Positions 16,604 through 25,889 of a DNA stretch of 64,000 nucleotides are shown here, piece after piece. Numbering within the stretch: the first letter of the stretch is position 1; the number at the start of each line of letters is the position of its first letter. The stretch covers positions 31,983 to 95,982 of the forward strand of contig CANJIU010000027.1 in assembly GCA_947474365.1 (NCBI GenBank), written 5' to 3'. The notes beneath the pieces are model-generated. The model had not been told where the DNA came from, did no database searches, and was given only the letters and a program-made list of their open reading frames with translations. Origin of the DNA: Opitutia bacterium. GTDB lineage: Bacteria > Verrucomicrobiota > Verrucomicrobiia > Opitutales > Opitutaceae. The position numbers were made by a program, and so were the translations under genes.

Positions 16604-17614
16604 ATGAAAAAAATCAAAGTGGTGCAATTCGGGCTCGGGCCCATCGGAATCGAATCGTTGAAACTCGCCGCCGAGCAAACGTGGCTCGAAGTCATCGGCG
16701 GCGTGGACATCGATCCCGCAAAAACCGGCAAGACGCTCGGTGAACTCACCGGCGTCGCCGCCCTCGGCACCGCCAGCGTGTATCCGTCGCTCGGTGCGCT
16801 GTTCGCCGCCGTGGGCCGGCCCGACGTCGTCCTCCACACCGCGGGCTCAAGCGCCGCCGCCTCCTTTTCCCAGATGAAACCGGCGCTCGAACTCGGCATC
16901 AGCGTCGCCTCGACCTGCGAGGAGCTGATCTTCCCGGCGTTGAAAACCCCGGACCTCGCCAAGGAGTACGACGCCCTTTGCCAGCGCAGCGGCGCCCGCA
17001 TCGCCGGCACGGGCGTAAATCCGGGCTTCGTGATGGACATCCTGCCCATCTGCCTGACCGGCGTGAGCCGCGAGGTGAAATCGATCTATGTGGAGCGCGT
17101 CGTCAACGCCTCGACCCGCCGCCAGCCACTGCAGGCCAAGATCGGCAGCGGACAGGACCCGGACGATTTTCGGCGGAAATTCGCCGCCGGGCAGGCGGGC
17201 CACGCCGGCTTCCAGCAGTCGGTTGCCCTCCTCGCCCACTCGATGGGCTGGAAACTCGACGAAATCCGCGAGACCTGCGAACCCGTCGTCGCCTCAAGCC
17301 GCGTCGTGACCAAGTTCTTCGACGTCGCACCCGGTCGGAGCCTCGGCATCCATCAGAAATGCATCGGGATCTCGGGCGGCGAAACGAAAATCAAACTCGA
17401 CCTCCAGATGTACCTGGACGCCTCGCTCCCGCACGATGCCATCGTGATCAAGGGACGGCCCGACCTGAATCTCGTGCTCAACGGCGGCGTCGCCGGCGAC
17501 GACGCCACCGTCGCCGCCCTGATCAACATCGTCCCACGCCTGCTCGCCGCGGTGCCGGGAGTACGGCTGATGACCGAACTTGCCGTCCCAGCCTGGCGAA
17601 ATCCGGTGGCGTGA
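16604..17614 (+). CDS. 2,4-diaminopentanoate dehydrogenase-like NAD(P) oxidoreductase
   Basis: A 336-residue cytoplasmic oxidoreductase. It starts with a Rossmann motif (KVVQFGLGPIGIESLK), has DIDPAKTGK at the second strand, STCEEL near residue 100 and GTGVNPGFVMD around residue 125. The pattern matches the dihydrodipicolinate-reductase-like family that includes 2,4-diaminopentanoate dehydrogenase of ornithine fermentation. In this genome the substrate is more likely another amino acid derivative, possibly a product of the neighbouring hydrolases, but that is inference. The start at 16604 is preferred because the sigma-54 promoter lies between it and the earlier in-frame start at 16559. Confidence 0.75.
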   Translation: MKKIKVVQFGLGPIGIESLKLAAEQTWLEVIGGVDIDPAKTGKTLGELTGVAALGTASVYPSLGALFAAVGRPDVVLHTAGSSAAASFSQMKPALELGISVASTCEELIFPALKTPDLAKEYDALCQRSGARIAGTGVNPGFVMDILPICLTGVSREVKSIYVERVVNASTRRQPLQAKIGSGQDPDDFRRKFAAGQAGHAGFQQSVALLAHSMGWKLDEIRETCEPVVASSRVVTKFFDVAPGRSLGIHQKCIGISGGETKIKLDLQMYLDASLPHDAIVIKGRPDLNLVLNGGVAGDDATVAALINIVPRLLAAVPGVRLMTELAVPAWRNPVA

Positions 17615-17698
17615 CGGAGTATTTCGGCGGAAATTAGTGCTTTGCATCCGACACGCAGTCCGCGTGAGGTGGGGGCGCGTTTCCCCAAATTCTCCTTC

Positions 17699-20488
17699 AT
17701 GCACCGCGCGTCGCCTGCCGCCCTCGCACTCCTCCTCGCTCTCGCGTTCGTCGCGTCCCTTTCCGGGAGAATCACGTCGCCCAAGGAACATTTTGGTTTC
17801 GCCATTGGCGACGACTACCATCTCGCCACCTATACCCAGACCGAGGCCTATTTCAAAAAACTTGCCGCCGAGTCCGACCGCGTGCGACTGGTCGACATGG
17901 GGCGGACCGAAGAGGGACGGACCCAGTGGATGCTGGTCATCACGGCGCCCGAAAACCAAGCGGCCCTCCCTCGTTACAAAGACATCGCGCACAAACTCGC
18001 CCGGGCCGAGGGCCTGACACCCGAAGAAGCGCGGGCTCTCGCCGCGGAGGGCAAGGCCGTGGTGTGGATCGACGGCGGCCTGCACGCGACCGAAACCGTC
18101 GGAGCTCACCAATTGATCGAGACCGCCTGGCGGCTCGCCAGCGCGACCGACCCCGAGAGCCTACGGATTCTCAAGGACGTGATTGTGCTCTGCGTCCACG
18201 CCAACCCCGACGGGCAGGAACTGGTGAGCCAGTGGTACATGCGCGAACCGGTGGCCGCCAAGCGCGTCACGAGCACGTCGCCGCGGCTCTACCAGAAATA
18301 CATCGGCCACGACAACAACCGCGATTTCTACCTGGCCGCGATGAAGGAGAGCACGAACATCAACCGCCAGCTCTACCTCGAGTGGTTTCCACAGGTCGTC
18401 TACAACCATCACCAGACCGGGCCGGCCGGCACGATCATCTTCGTGCCGCCGTTCCGTGACCCCTTCAATTATTTCTTCGATCCGCTCGTGGTGAACGGGG
18501 TGCAGGCCCTCGGTACCGCGATCCAGGGGCGTTTCCTGCAGGAGGGAAAACCCGGCGCGACCTCGCGCAGCGGCGCCAATTACTCGACGTGGTTCAACGG
18601 TGGTCTGCGCACCACGACCTACTTTCACAACATGATCGGATTGTTGTCCGAAATCGTCGGCAGCCCGACACCGATTCGCATTCCGCTCGTCGCGCGTCGT
18701 CAATTGCCGACCAACGACATTCCCGCGCCAGTGGCGCCACAAGTCTGGCATTACCGGCAATCGATCGACTATTCACTGAGTGCGAACTGGGCGGTCCTCG
18801 ACTACGCGTCCCGCCAAAGGGAGGTGCTGCTCTTCAACAGCTATCGGATGGGGCAGAACTCCATCGACCACGGCAGCCGCGATCACTGGACAACGCGCCC
18901 CAGCCGACTTGAGGAAGTCGCACGGCTGGCAACCGCGGATCGAAACGGAATCGAACCCGAGGATCTCCCCGACAGCGGTGAGGCGCCGGCGACTGCCACC
19001 CAACGATTGGCAACCAAGTACTGGGACGTGTTGCGCAAACCCGAGTGGCGCGATCCGCGCGGATTCATCGTGCCTGCCGACCAGCCCGATTTTCCCACGG
19101 CGGTGAAATTCATCAACGCCCTCGTGAAGAACGGCATCACGATCCACCGTGCCACGGCCGACTTCACGGTGGCGGGCCGGCGTTACCCCGCGGGTTCCTA
19201 CGTGGTGAAGAGCGCGCAGGCGTTCCGGCCGCACGTGCTCGACATGTTCGAGCCCCAGGACCATCCGAACGATTTCAAGTATGAGGGCGGGCCGCCAAAC
19301 CGTCCGTACGATGTCGCCGGCTGGACGCTCGCCTTCCAGATGGGAATCAAGTTTGACCGCGTCCTCGACGGTTTCGACGGACCGTTCGAGCGCCTGCCCT
19401 ATGGCCAGCTGCAGTCACCGCTCCCCGGAAAAATCGCCGGCCAGGGCGTCGTGGCGGGATTTCTCATCAGTCATCGCGCCAACGACACCGCCATCCTGGC
19501 GAACCGCCTTCTGAAGCGCGGAACCACGTCATTCTGGCTGAAACAGGCGCCGGCTGAGATGCCCGCGATGGGGCCAGGCGCACTCTATATCCCCAACCGT
19601 GACGGGGCCCGCGCCGTCGTCGAATCCTCGGCTGCCGCGCTCGGATTGAACGTCGTGACGGTCGCAGCGGAACCCGCGCCGGAGAACCTGCTCCGACTCC
19701 AGCCGATGCGCATCGCGTTGTGGGATCGCTTCAACGGATCGATTCCGTCCGGATGGACCCGCTGGTTGCTCGAACAGTTCGAATTCCCCTTCGAGGTGAT
19801 TTACCCTGCGCAAATCGACGCCGGCAATCTGCGCGAACGTTTCGACGCGATCATCTTCGTGACCGGCGCAATCCCGGCCCATGGCATCCGTCCAGCCCCG
19901 ATGAGCCGGCCGCGCAATCTCCCCTCCGAATACGAAGGTCAAATCGGCACGCTTACGCCCGACAAATCAGTGCCAGCGTTGAAGGAATTCCTGCAGGCGG
20001 GAGGCACCGTCATCACGATGGGCTCCTCGACCAACCTCGCCTACCACCTGGCGCTGCCGCTCCAGAGCGCACTCACGGAAAAGGGCGCCGACGGCAAATT
20101 GCGCCGGCTGCCCGACGAAAAATTTTATATTCCCGGCAGCGTGCTCGAAGCGCGGGTCGACGCGACCGATCCGGTGGCCTGGGGCATGGGCGAACGCACG
20201 GACATTTTTTTTGAGCGTAGCGCGTCGTTCACGCTCATGGACAACGCCGCCGCCGCTGGGATCAAGCCGATCGTCTGGTTTGATTCGGACAAGCCATTGC
20301 GAAGCGGCTGGGCGTGGGGCCAGAAATACCTGAAGGACAGCGTGACGGTCGCGACCGCGTCAGTCGGCCCGGGCAAACTCTACCTGATGGGCAGCGAAGT
20401 CTCGTTTCGCGGACAGACGCATGGAACGTTCAAGCTCCTGTTCAACGCCCTCTATCTGTCGACAGCCAAAGCCGAGGCGCCGCGCTGA
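17699..20488 (+). CDS. Secreted M14-family zinc carboxypeptidase
   Basis: A large peptidase of 929 residues from the ATG at 17699, which gives a signal peptide (AALALLLALAFVASLSG). An earlier TTG at 17642 adds residues with no signal character. The M14 zinc site can be read: GGLHATETVGAH (HxxE), HANPDGQE, the substrate-binding NNRDF, the third ligand in YNHHQTG, and the general-base Glu in GLLSEIVG. The long C-terminal part (after about residue 560) contains alternating strands and glycine-rich turns resembling a class-I amidotransferase-like domain, as in several large M14 proteins. It probably trims peptides in the periplasm. It follows the dehydrogenase with an 84-base gap and may share the regulon. 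Confidence 0.9.
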   Translation: MHRASPAALALLLALAFVASLSGRITSPKEHFGFAIGDDYHLATYTQTEAYFKKLAAESDRVRLVDMGRTEEGRTQWMLVITAPENQAALPRYKDIAHKLARAEGLTPEEARALAAEGKAVVWIDGGLHATETVGAHQLIETAWRLASATDPESLRILKDVIVLCVHANPDGQELVSQWYMREPVAAKRVTSTSPRLYQKYIGHDNNRDFYLAAMKESTNINRQLYLEWFPQVVYNHHQTGPAGTIIFVPPFRDPFNYFFDPLVVNGVQALGTAIQGRFLQEGKPGATSRSGANYSTWFNGGLRTTTYFHNMIGLLSEIVGSPTPIRIPLVARRQLPTNDIPAPVAPQVWHYRQSIDYSLSANWAVLDYASRQREVLLFNSYRMGQNSIDHGSRDHWTTRPSRLEEVARLATADRNGIEPEDLPDSGEAPATATQRLATKYWDVLRKPEWRDPRGFIVPADQPDFPTAVKFINALVKNGITIHRATADFTVAGRRYPAGSYVVKSAQAFRPHVLDMFEPQDHPNDFKYEGGPPNRPYDVAGWTLAFQMGIKFDRVLDGFDGPFERLPYGQLQSPLPGKIAGQGVVAGFLISHRANDTAILANRLLKRGTTSFWLKQAPAEMPAMGPGALYIPNRDGARAVVESSAAALGLNVVTVAAEPAPENLLRLQPMRIALWDRFNGSIPSGWTRWLLEQFEFPFEVIYPAQIDAGNLRERFDAIIFVTGAIPAHGIRPAPMSRPRNLPSEYEGQIGTLTPDKSVPALKEFLQAGGTVITMGSSTNLAYHLALPLQSALTEKGADGKLRRLPDEKFYIPGSVLEARVDATDPVAWGMGERTDIFFERSASFTLMDNAAAAGIKPIVWFDSDKPLRSGWAWGQKYLKDSVTVATASVGPGKLYLMGSEVSFRGQTHGTFKLLFNALYLSTAKAEAPR

Positions 20489-20554
20489 GACCGCGCATTG
20501 CGTCCACCCGGAAATCCGCGCCACGGTGGGCGCCAAGCCACTGCCGTCTGTCAC

Positions 20555-20571
20555 GCCGACGAAACGTCGGC
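20555..20571. terminator. Hairpin between convergent genes
   Basis: GCCGACG-AAA-CGTCGGC forms a perfect 7-base stem with a 3-base loop, 67 bases after the peptidase stop codon. There is no clear T run, so it may act with Rho or as a transcript end stabiliser. Confidence 0.5.
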
Positions 20572-20575
20572 AAGA

Positions 20576-20592
20576 AAGGGCGATGCGCCCTT
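20576..20592. terminator. Second hairpin between convergent genes
   Basis: AAGGGCG-ATG-CGCCCTT is a perfect 7-base stem four bases after the previous hairpin. Flanking A and T residues make it usable in either direction between the plus-strand peptidase and the minus-strand pseudopilin operon. Confidence 0.5.
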
Positions 20593-20651
20593 CAAACCAC
20601 AGCCTGGCGACCCGCAGTGGTGAGGCATACCGCTCCCTCTCCCCGCCCAGA

Positions 20652-21389
20652 CTATTTTGTTGTCCGTTTCGGTTGCGCCGCGGGCGCGGGAGCAGGTGCG
20701 GGCGCGCTCCCGGGCGGCTGATCGAGCAGGACGCGCGACTGCACTTCCAACGCCCCCGGACGAAACGGCGGGAAAAGAATCATCAGCGCCCGCTCGTTGC
20801 GGCCCAGCGTCACATTGCCCGTGTATGATTGGTAAGTGCGGTTCTTGAACACCGTCGTCAGCGTCACTATCGCCGCGCGGGTGACTGCCACCGGAGGATT
20901 CAACCCCGCCTTGAGCGTGATCGGGTGCTCATTGACCGTCCCCTCCAACGCGAGCCCGCTAAGATTGATGATGGCGAGTCCGCCCGGGCCCTGCCGCGCG
21001 GCGCTGTCATCCAGCACCGCGACCTGATAGCGAATCCCCCCCTGGGCCTTCTCCAGCGGCGAAAACAGCAGGAGGGCGTTGTTCATCCCAGCGGGAATCA
21101 CCGCCTCCGCCACCGCCACGCCCTCCGTCGCGTCGACAAAACGAATGGGCATGGGCCCGCGGTATTCATAGCGCGCGGAGCGCGCCGTCGGCTGAAACAC
21201 CACCTTCTGCGGCGGGCCACCGATTCGGGAAACATACGTGAGCTCCGTGATCGGTTTGGCGGAAAATACCGTGAAGCGGACGGACGGTCCCGAGGCCGGT
21301 GCGTTCTGGCCCCACGTCAGACGGACCGCGGCCAGGCTGAGCAGCGCGAAGCAGATGACGCGCCTCAAATGTCCGATCGGGTGAGCCAT
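20652..21389 (-). CDS. Secreted protein of unknown function ending the pseudopilin operon
   Basis: A 245-residue protein I do not recognise. It has a signal peptide (VICFALLSLAAVRLTWG), a mainly beta-type body with repeated VxF and hydrophobic-polar alternation, and a Pro/Ala-rich tail (PGSAPAPAPAPAAQP) ending in Lys/Arg. No catalytic motif is visible. Its start overlaps the end of the large cassette protein by 25 bases, so the two are probably translated together. Position suggests a periplasmic accessory of the pseudopilin system. That is inference from context only. Confidence 0.75.
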   Translation of the reverse strand: MAHPIGHLRRVICFALLSLAAVRLTWGQNAPASGPSVRFTVFSAKPITELTYVSRIGGPPQKVVFQPTARSARYEYRGPMPIRFVDATEGVAVAEAVIPAGMNNALLLFSPLEKAQGGIRYQVAVLDDSAARQGPGGLAIINLSGLALEGTVNEHPITLKAGLNPPVAVTRAAIVTLTTVFKNRTYQSYTGNVTLGRNERALMILFPPFRPGALEVQSRVLLDQPPGSAPAPAPAPAAQPKRTTK

Positions 21390-24300
21390 CGGAAAGAGAT
21401 CACCTTGAAGCGGCGGCCATAGATCTTGTTGAGCTGGTGCCCCTGCGTCGGCGCGCTCGTCGCGTCATCCGGATTGCCCGGGGCGTCAAAGGCCGGGGCC
21501 ATCGTATCGGGTTCGTCCGTACGATCGAAATACTCCGGCACGCGTTGCACCGTGGCCTCGCACCACGCGCTGCCCTCCCTCGAGCCGGTCGCAGGATTCA
21601 CCGCCTCCCCGTAGCTGCGGATCACGAAGGTGTCGGAACGAGGGAAGAGGATCGGCGCCAGCGCCGTCATCACGTCCGCCTGGGTCAGCCATTGCGAGCT
21701 GAACTCGGCGATGTCGGCGTTGATACCGGCGTCGGCGATGGCCGCCTCCAGCAGACTGCGCGACGCGAGGGCATTGCCATCGGCGTCGACTCCGGCAAAG
21801 AGCGCCGACGGCGAGAGAAACTCCTCCATCGACCGGAACGGACCTTCGGCGGCCTGTTTCGTGCCGATCAGCTGGACGATCTTGGCCGCCAGGGCCGAAA
21901 CCTGTGCACCGCTCAGCGTCCGCATGCCGCGTCGGAACAGGTGCGTGTTCGCCGGCGAGACTGCTCCCGCCGTCGCGGAGGAATCGGCCATGCCCGGCTC
22001 CGCCTTGTACGTTTCCTGGGCGGTCTGGGAGAACCGGAAAAACTGGGCGTCGGTCGACGACACAGTCGCAACATCCGTATCTGCGGCCGCACCTGTCGCG
22101 TTCGAGACGTTGAGATAGCTGAACGCCTGTGGCGCAGGAAAGCGCACGCCGCGCAGGACGGCGACCCACGCCGCCGCATTGACCGAGTTCAGGTTGAACG
22201 CCCCGCCCTGCAGGAAAAACTTCGACGAGTAGGCGGTTCCGGGGGCCCCGGGAGTCACCGTGCCGTCCGCGTTGGTGGTGCTCGGCGGCGTCGCCATCAG
22301 GCGAATATCGTCGATTGTCACCTTGGTGGCATCGGGTTTCCGCAGCGGTTTCAGCAACGGATTGGGCAAAATGAGATCGCCCGTCGCCGTCGTGGCGGGG
22401 ACGACGCCATCCACCAGGCCGGAAAAATAGAAACGGTCGAAGAACGCCGCCGTGGGGATGTTGTTCAGCAGGAAATTCGCGCCCCAGGGATTACCGATCA
22501 TGTACGGCCGCTGCCCCACCAGCCGGAAGTGTTGCAGGGCGCCGAGCGACAACAACGGACTTCGGGGAAGTTCGAACAGCGGCACATCCTCATTGTACGA
22601 CCACGCATCGCTCGCGCGATCGAGCAGGCGGTCCGGTTTGGAGATCGTGACGTAGTTTTCGTACTGCTCGGGGCTGTTGCCGTTCGCCTCCACGACAAAA
22701 GCCTCAGCCGGGAGTGTGCGGCGCCGGACATCGCGGCCATCCGTTGTGAGCCAGGTGGCCGGCGCGGCCGGTGTGTCGAGGCTCTCGGCCAGACGAAAAA
22801 CATAGCTGAATTGGTAGCTCCCCGCACTGATGGGATGAGTCGCCGTCGTGAATTCGCTGACGAAGGACGGGGACTGGAAGCGCCCCAGCCTGACCCGCGC
22901 TCCGTCCCGCACCACATAGAGCGTAATAAAAATCTGCTCGGACCCGACCACCTCGAGATGGCAATCGTCGCTCGCGGGCACGCTGGGGCTGTTCGGCACA
23001 TTGCGAATGACGCCCTGATTGGTTTCGCCGTCGGCGGTGAACGAGCGCGCATAGAAACGGGCGGGAAATCCACCGTCAGGAAGCGTGCTGCTCTTGCTCG
23101 AATCCTCGATCGAGCGCCACGTGTACACGCGCCCAGGCAACCACGACTGGCGATCTTCCGCAGGAGTTCCATCCGGGATGGTGGTATTGTCCCACGGCAT
23201 GTTGATCAGGAGCGTCGTGCCGTACATCTCCTCGGAGCTGAGGGAAAAGCGTCCCACCGGGCCCGGGGTGGTCGCACTCTCGCTGACCACGGTGACTTGG
23301 CGCGGAAGGCCGGTGACCTCCATGGCCAGCGGTTCGGGCACGAGCGCGCTTGTGTAGGGATTCCACAGTGACGCCATCCACTTCGCCCGCACTTCCAGCG
23401 GCGGGCTTCCGCTCGTGGCGCCTTCGGCCGTCCGGACGTTAAAGGTGATCAGAAAATACGTCAGAATGGGACCGACTTGATGGGAACCGTTTCCATCCAA
23501 CTGATGCGGGGTCATCTTGTAGCGCCGCCGCAGCGGATCCGCGCTGTAAGCCGGAGAAATGGCCGGCCCGGTAATGGTTGGTGTCGGCGTCACCACCGGC
23601 GTCCCGCCCTCGCCCGCCGGGGGCGGATCAACCACCGGGGGAACGTAATTTTCCATGTAGGCAGGATAGTTGACCCACGCGGCAAAGGCGTTGCCGAGGA
23701 GACCGGGCGAAAGCGACAGATCTTGCCGCAGTCCACCGGCCTTCGTATCGGCAATCACGGCAAGATTATTGGGCGACCAGGTGTGGAAATTCTGCTGGGC
23801 GCGGAGCAGACCGAGCTGGGCGTTGGCGGGGCTGCGCAGAAACGCGAATTGGCTGTGGGTTGAGACCTTTTGGTTCGCGACCAGGGTGGCGTTGTTGACG
23901 TCGCGCGGCTCAAGAATCGGCGAACCGTCGGCGGCGTTGGCCGCTCCGGAACCGAGCGCCGTCTGCTGGGCAATCCGGGAACGGAGTTCCGCCGAATCGT
24001 AGGGAGCAAACGTGATCGCGTTGGTACTGTCGGGCACCGCGACCGGTGCCTTTACGCCCTGATCCCCGACCCACCACGCGTACCGGCCGATGACCGAGGC
24101 GGCGGCAGGCGGCGTGCCCGGGACGCCGAAGGCCGTGAGGTCCACGAGCGGAGCATCGACCCAATTGGCACTGCGGGTGCGGTCGCCGGTGGAATTGGCG
24201 CCGACCAGATTCTGCAAGCGCGCCACGGGGCCGGGGGCATTGGGCTTGATGGCCAGCGGCGCCGGCACGGTGCTGCCGGCCTTGGCGTCCGGGCTGGGAT

Positions 24301-24748
24301 CGGGAATGGAGAGCTCGTTGCCGCTGACGAGCCAGCTCAGCGGGGTGACCGCGGAATCGCTCGCCGCCGGGTCGCTGCTCCAGACGCCGGTGTACTGGCG
24401 GGTGCCGGCGGCGCCGCCGAAATTCTGCGCGGTCGCGGTGATCCGCGTATCCGGACCGGCGTGACGTTGCAGCTGGCTGAGCGCGACGTTAAGGCCGAGC
24501 AGGGCGTTCTCCCGCGCCTGGCCCTGCCGCTGGGTATTGCCGGCCACGGCGGTTTCCACCCGCGTGTAGACGGCAAGGCCGATCAGGAGCAGCACGATGA
24601 ACGCGAGCATCGTGATGACGATAAGCAGGGCGAAGCCGCGCGGTCGCGCAGATGACGAGGGAACAGAGACCACGGACCAAGGGACGCGGTGAGCGCGCCG
24701 TGCGATCCGGGCGGGATCGTTAGGAAGGTCTTTTGGTCTTTGGTCCAT
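21365..24748 (-). CDS. Large prepilin-like membrane-anchored protein (Verru_Chthon cassette protein A type)
   Basis: A protein of 1,127 residues. A short Arg-rich leader ends in RPRGFALLIVITMLAFIVLLLIGLAVYTRVE, a prepilin-like hydrophobic helix at about residues 37-65 with a Gly-Phe cleavage-like point. The remaining thousand residues are predicted extracellular or periplasmic and rich in Ala, Pro, Ser and Thr. The size and its place after three pseudopilin genes match the Verru_Chthon cassette A family described in Verrucomicrobiota genomes. PilX/GspK-like minor pseudopilins also have this layout but are far shorter. The role is probably assembly or capping of a pseudopilus, by analogy. Confidence 0.8.
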   Translation of the reverse strand: MDQRPKDLPNDPARIARRAHRVPWSVVSVPSSSARPRGFALLIVITMLAFIVLLLIGLAVYTRVETAVAGNTQRQGQARENALLGLNVALSQLQRHAGPDTRITATAQNFGGAAGTRQYTGVWSSDPAASDSAVTPLSWLVSGNELSIPDPSPDAKAGSTVPAPLAIKPNAPGPVARLQNLVGANSTGDRTRSANWVDAPLVDLTAFGVPGTPPAAASVIGRYAWWVGDQGVKAPVAVPDSTNAITFAPYDSAELRSRIAQQTALGSGAANAADGSPILEPRDVNNATLVANQKVSTHSQFAFLRSPANAQLGLLRAQQNFHTWSPNNLAVIADTKAGGLRQDLSLSPGLLGNAFAAWVNYPAYMENYVPPVVDPPPAGEGGTPVVTPTPTITGPAISPAYSADPLRRRYKMTPHQLDGNGSHQVGPILTYFLITFNVRTAEGATSGSPPLEVRAKWMASLWNPYTSALVPEPLAMEVTGLPRQVTVVSESATTPGPVGRFSLSSEEMYGTTLLINMPWDNTTIPDGTPAEDRQSWLPGRVYTWRSIEDSSKSSTLPDGGFPARFYARSFTADGETNQGVIRNVPNSPSVPASDDCHLEVVGSEQIFITLYVVRDGARVRLGRFQSPSFVSEFTTATHPISAGSYQFSYVFRLAESLDTPAAPATWLTTDGRDVRRRTLPAEAFVVEANGNSPEQYENYVTISKPDRLLDRASDAWSYNEDVPLFELPRSPLLSLGALQHFRLVGQRPYMIGNPWGANFLLNNIPTAAFFDRFYFSGLVDGVVPATTATGDLILPNPLLKPLRKPDATKVTIDDIRLMATPPSTTNADGTVTPGAPGTAYSSKFFLQGGAFNLNSVNAAAWVAVLRGVRFPAPQAFSYLNVSNATGAAADTDVATVSSTDAQFFRFSQTAQETYKAEPGMADSSATAGAVSPANTHLFRRGMRTLSGAQVSALAAKIVQLIGTKQAAEGPFRSMEEFLSPSALFAGVDADGNALASRSLLEAAIADAGINADIAEFSSQWLTQADVMTALAPILFPRSDTFVIRSYGEAVNPATGSREGSAWCEATVQRVPEYFDRTDEPDTMAPAFDAPGNPDDATSAPTQGHQLNKIYGRRFKVISFRWLTRSDI

Positions 24749-24779
24749 CGGGTCTTTGGTCCTCAGCCGCAGGCGGCGG

Positions 24780-25889
24780 TCACAGCGGTTTGGCGTTGAT
24801 CACGATGCGACGCGTGTAGACCTGGGAATTTTCCAGGGCGGTGCCCCACCACCACTCCTGGGCGTTGCTGTTGTACTTCTGTGGCACGACAAGGGCGGGA
24901 TTCTGGACCTTTTCGATGTTGGCGATCTGCGCGGCGCCTTCATCAGTGAGGACGCGGATCATCACGTCGACGACATCGGGAAACGGCTGGGCGGTGCCCC
25001 ATTGGCTGAACGGCGTGTTGGACGGGAGCGAGCCGCGGAGCCGGACGGTTGCCGAGTTGGAAAGCGCGCCGGTGGCGGTGGCGGGAAAGATCAGCCGCAG
25101 GCCACCCGGGATGGTCTGGTCGCGCACATAGGCGCGCACGCCGAAATCGATGACGTTGTCGGTGACGACCGCGTCGAGGTTGCGGACGCTGCCGGGCACC
25201 TGAACACTACGCGGGTCGCCAGTGATGGCGCCGCTGTTCGTGGAAAGCGTGCTGGTCGTGTAATTCGCCGAAATGATATTGTAGCCGGCCTCCAAAACTC
25301 CCGGCCGACCGGACAAGGTCGCCGGGCGGGTTTCGGCGCGGTGCAGCAGGTAGGCGGCGTTCTGATTGGCGGGATTGGTCGCCGTGAATCGGCGGATAAT
25401 CTGATAGCCGACGGCGACCGGCGCCGAGATGGTCCCGGGACTCGACGCGACGTTGGCTCCGCGACTGGTAGTGAAGAACCGGAGCCACACGCCGGCGGCG
25501 CCGAAGCGCGCGTCGGAGAGTTTCGGCGTGTTCATCTGCAGAGAGAGATTCGTGTTCGGCTTCGGATTGCGGGGGGCGATTTGCCAGAGACCGGTCGCGT
25601 TGCCGTTCGGGCTGTTGAGCACGTCGACCGCGAACCAGGTATTGCCATCGTCACGATACATGGCGCCCTGCAGGTCGAGTTGCAGTTGATCCAGCACGAG
25701 CCGCGCCTGCGCGTCGGCGCCGAGCCGGTTGCTGGTGCGCGACCAGACGATCGAGACGTTGCGAACAATCACGGCGATGAAGCCCGCGAGCAGCGCCGTG
25801 ATGCTCGCCGCGACGAGGACCTCGACGAGCGTGAAGCCGCGGTTTGACCGGGAATTGCTCGGTGCGGAAAGGAAGCGGGGAAATCTCAT
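24780..25889 (-). CDS. Prepilin-type protein, PilW/GspJ-like (Verru_Chthon cassette protein C type)
   Basis: A 369-residue prepilin-like protein. Its leader, rich in Arg and Ser, is followed by the cleavage and methylation motif GFTLVEVLVAASITALLAGF near residue 18, and then a long variable ectodomain. Length and motif fit GspJ/PilW-like minor pseudopilins and the cassette C family. The ATG at 25889 overlaps the stop of the upstream pseudopilin gene (ATGA). Export and processing would need a PilD-type peptidase, which is not in this window. Confidence 0.85.
   Translation of the reverse strand: MRFPRFLSAPSNSRSNRGFTLVEVLVAASITALLAGFIAVIVRNVSIVWSRTSNRLGADAQARLVLDQLQLDLQGAMYRDDGNTWFAVDVLNSPNGNATGLWQIAPRNPKPNTNLSLQMNTPKLSDARFGAAGVWLRFFTTSRGANVASSPGTISAPVAVGYQIIRRFTATNPANQNAAYLLHRAETRPATLSGRPGVLEAGYNIISANYTTSTLSTNSGAITGDPRSVQVPGSVRNLDAVVTDNVIDFGVRAYVRDQTIPGGLRLIFPATATGALSNSATVRLRGSLPSNTPFSQWGTAQPFPDVVDVMIRVLTDEGAAQIANIEKVQNPALVVPQKYNSNAQEWWWGTALENSQVYTRRIVINAKPL

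Noticed and set aside
21437..23371. Plus-strand frame of about 640 codons
   Set aside because: It is His- and Arg-rich shadow sequence over the large pseudopilin protein.
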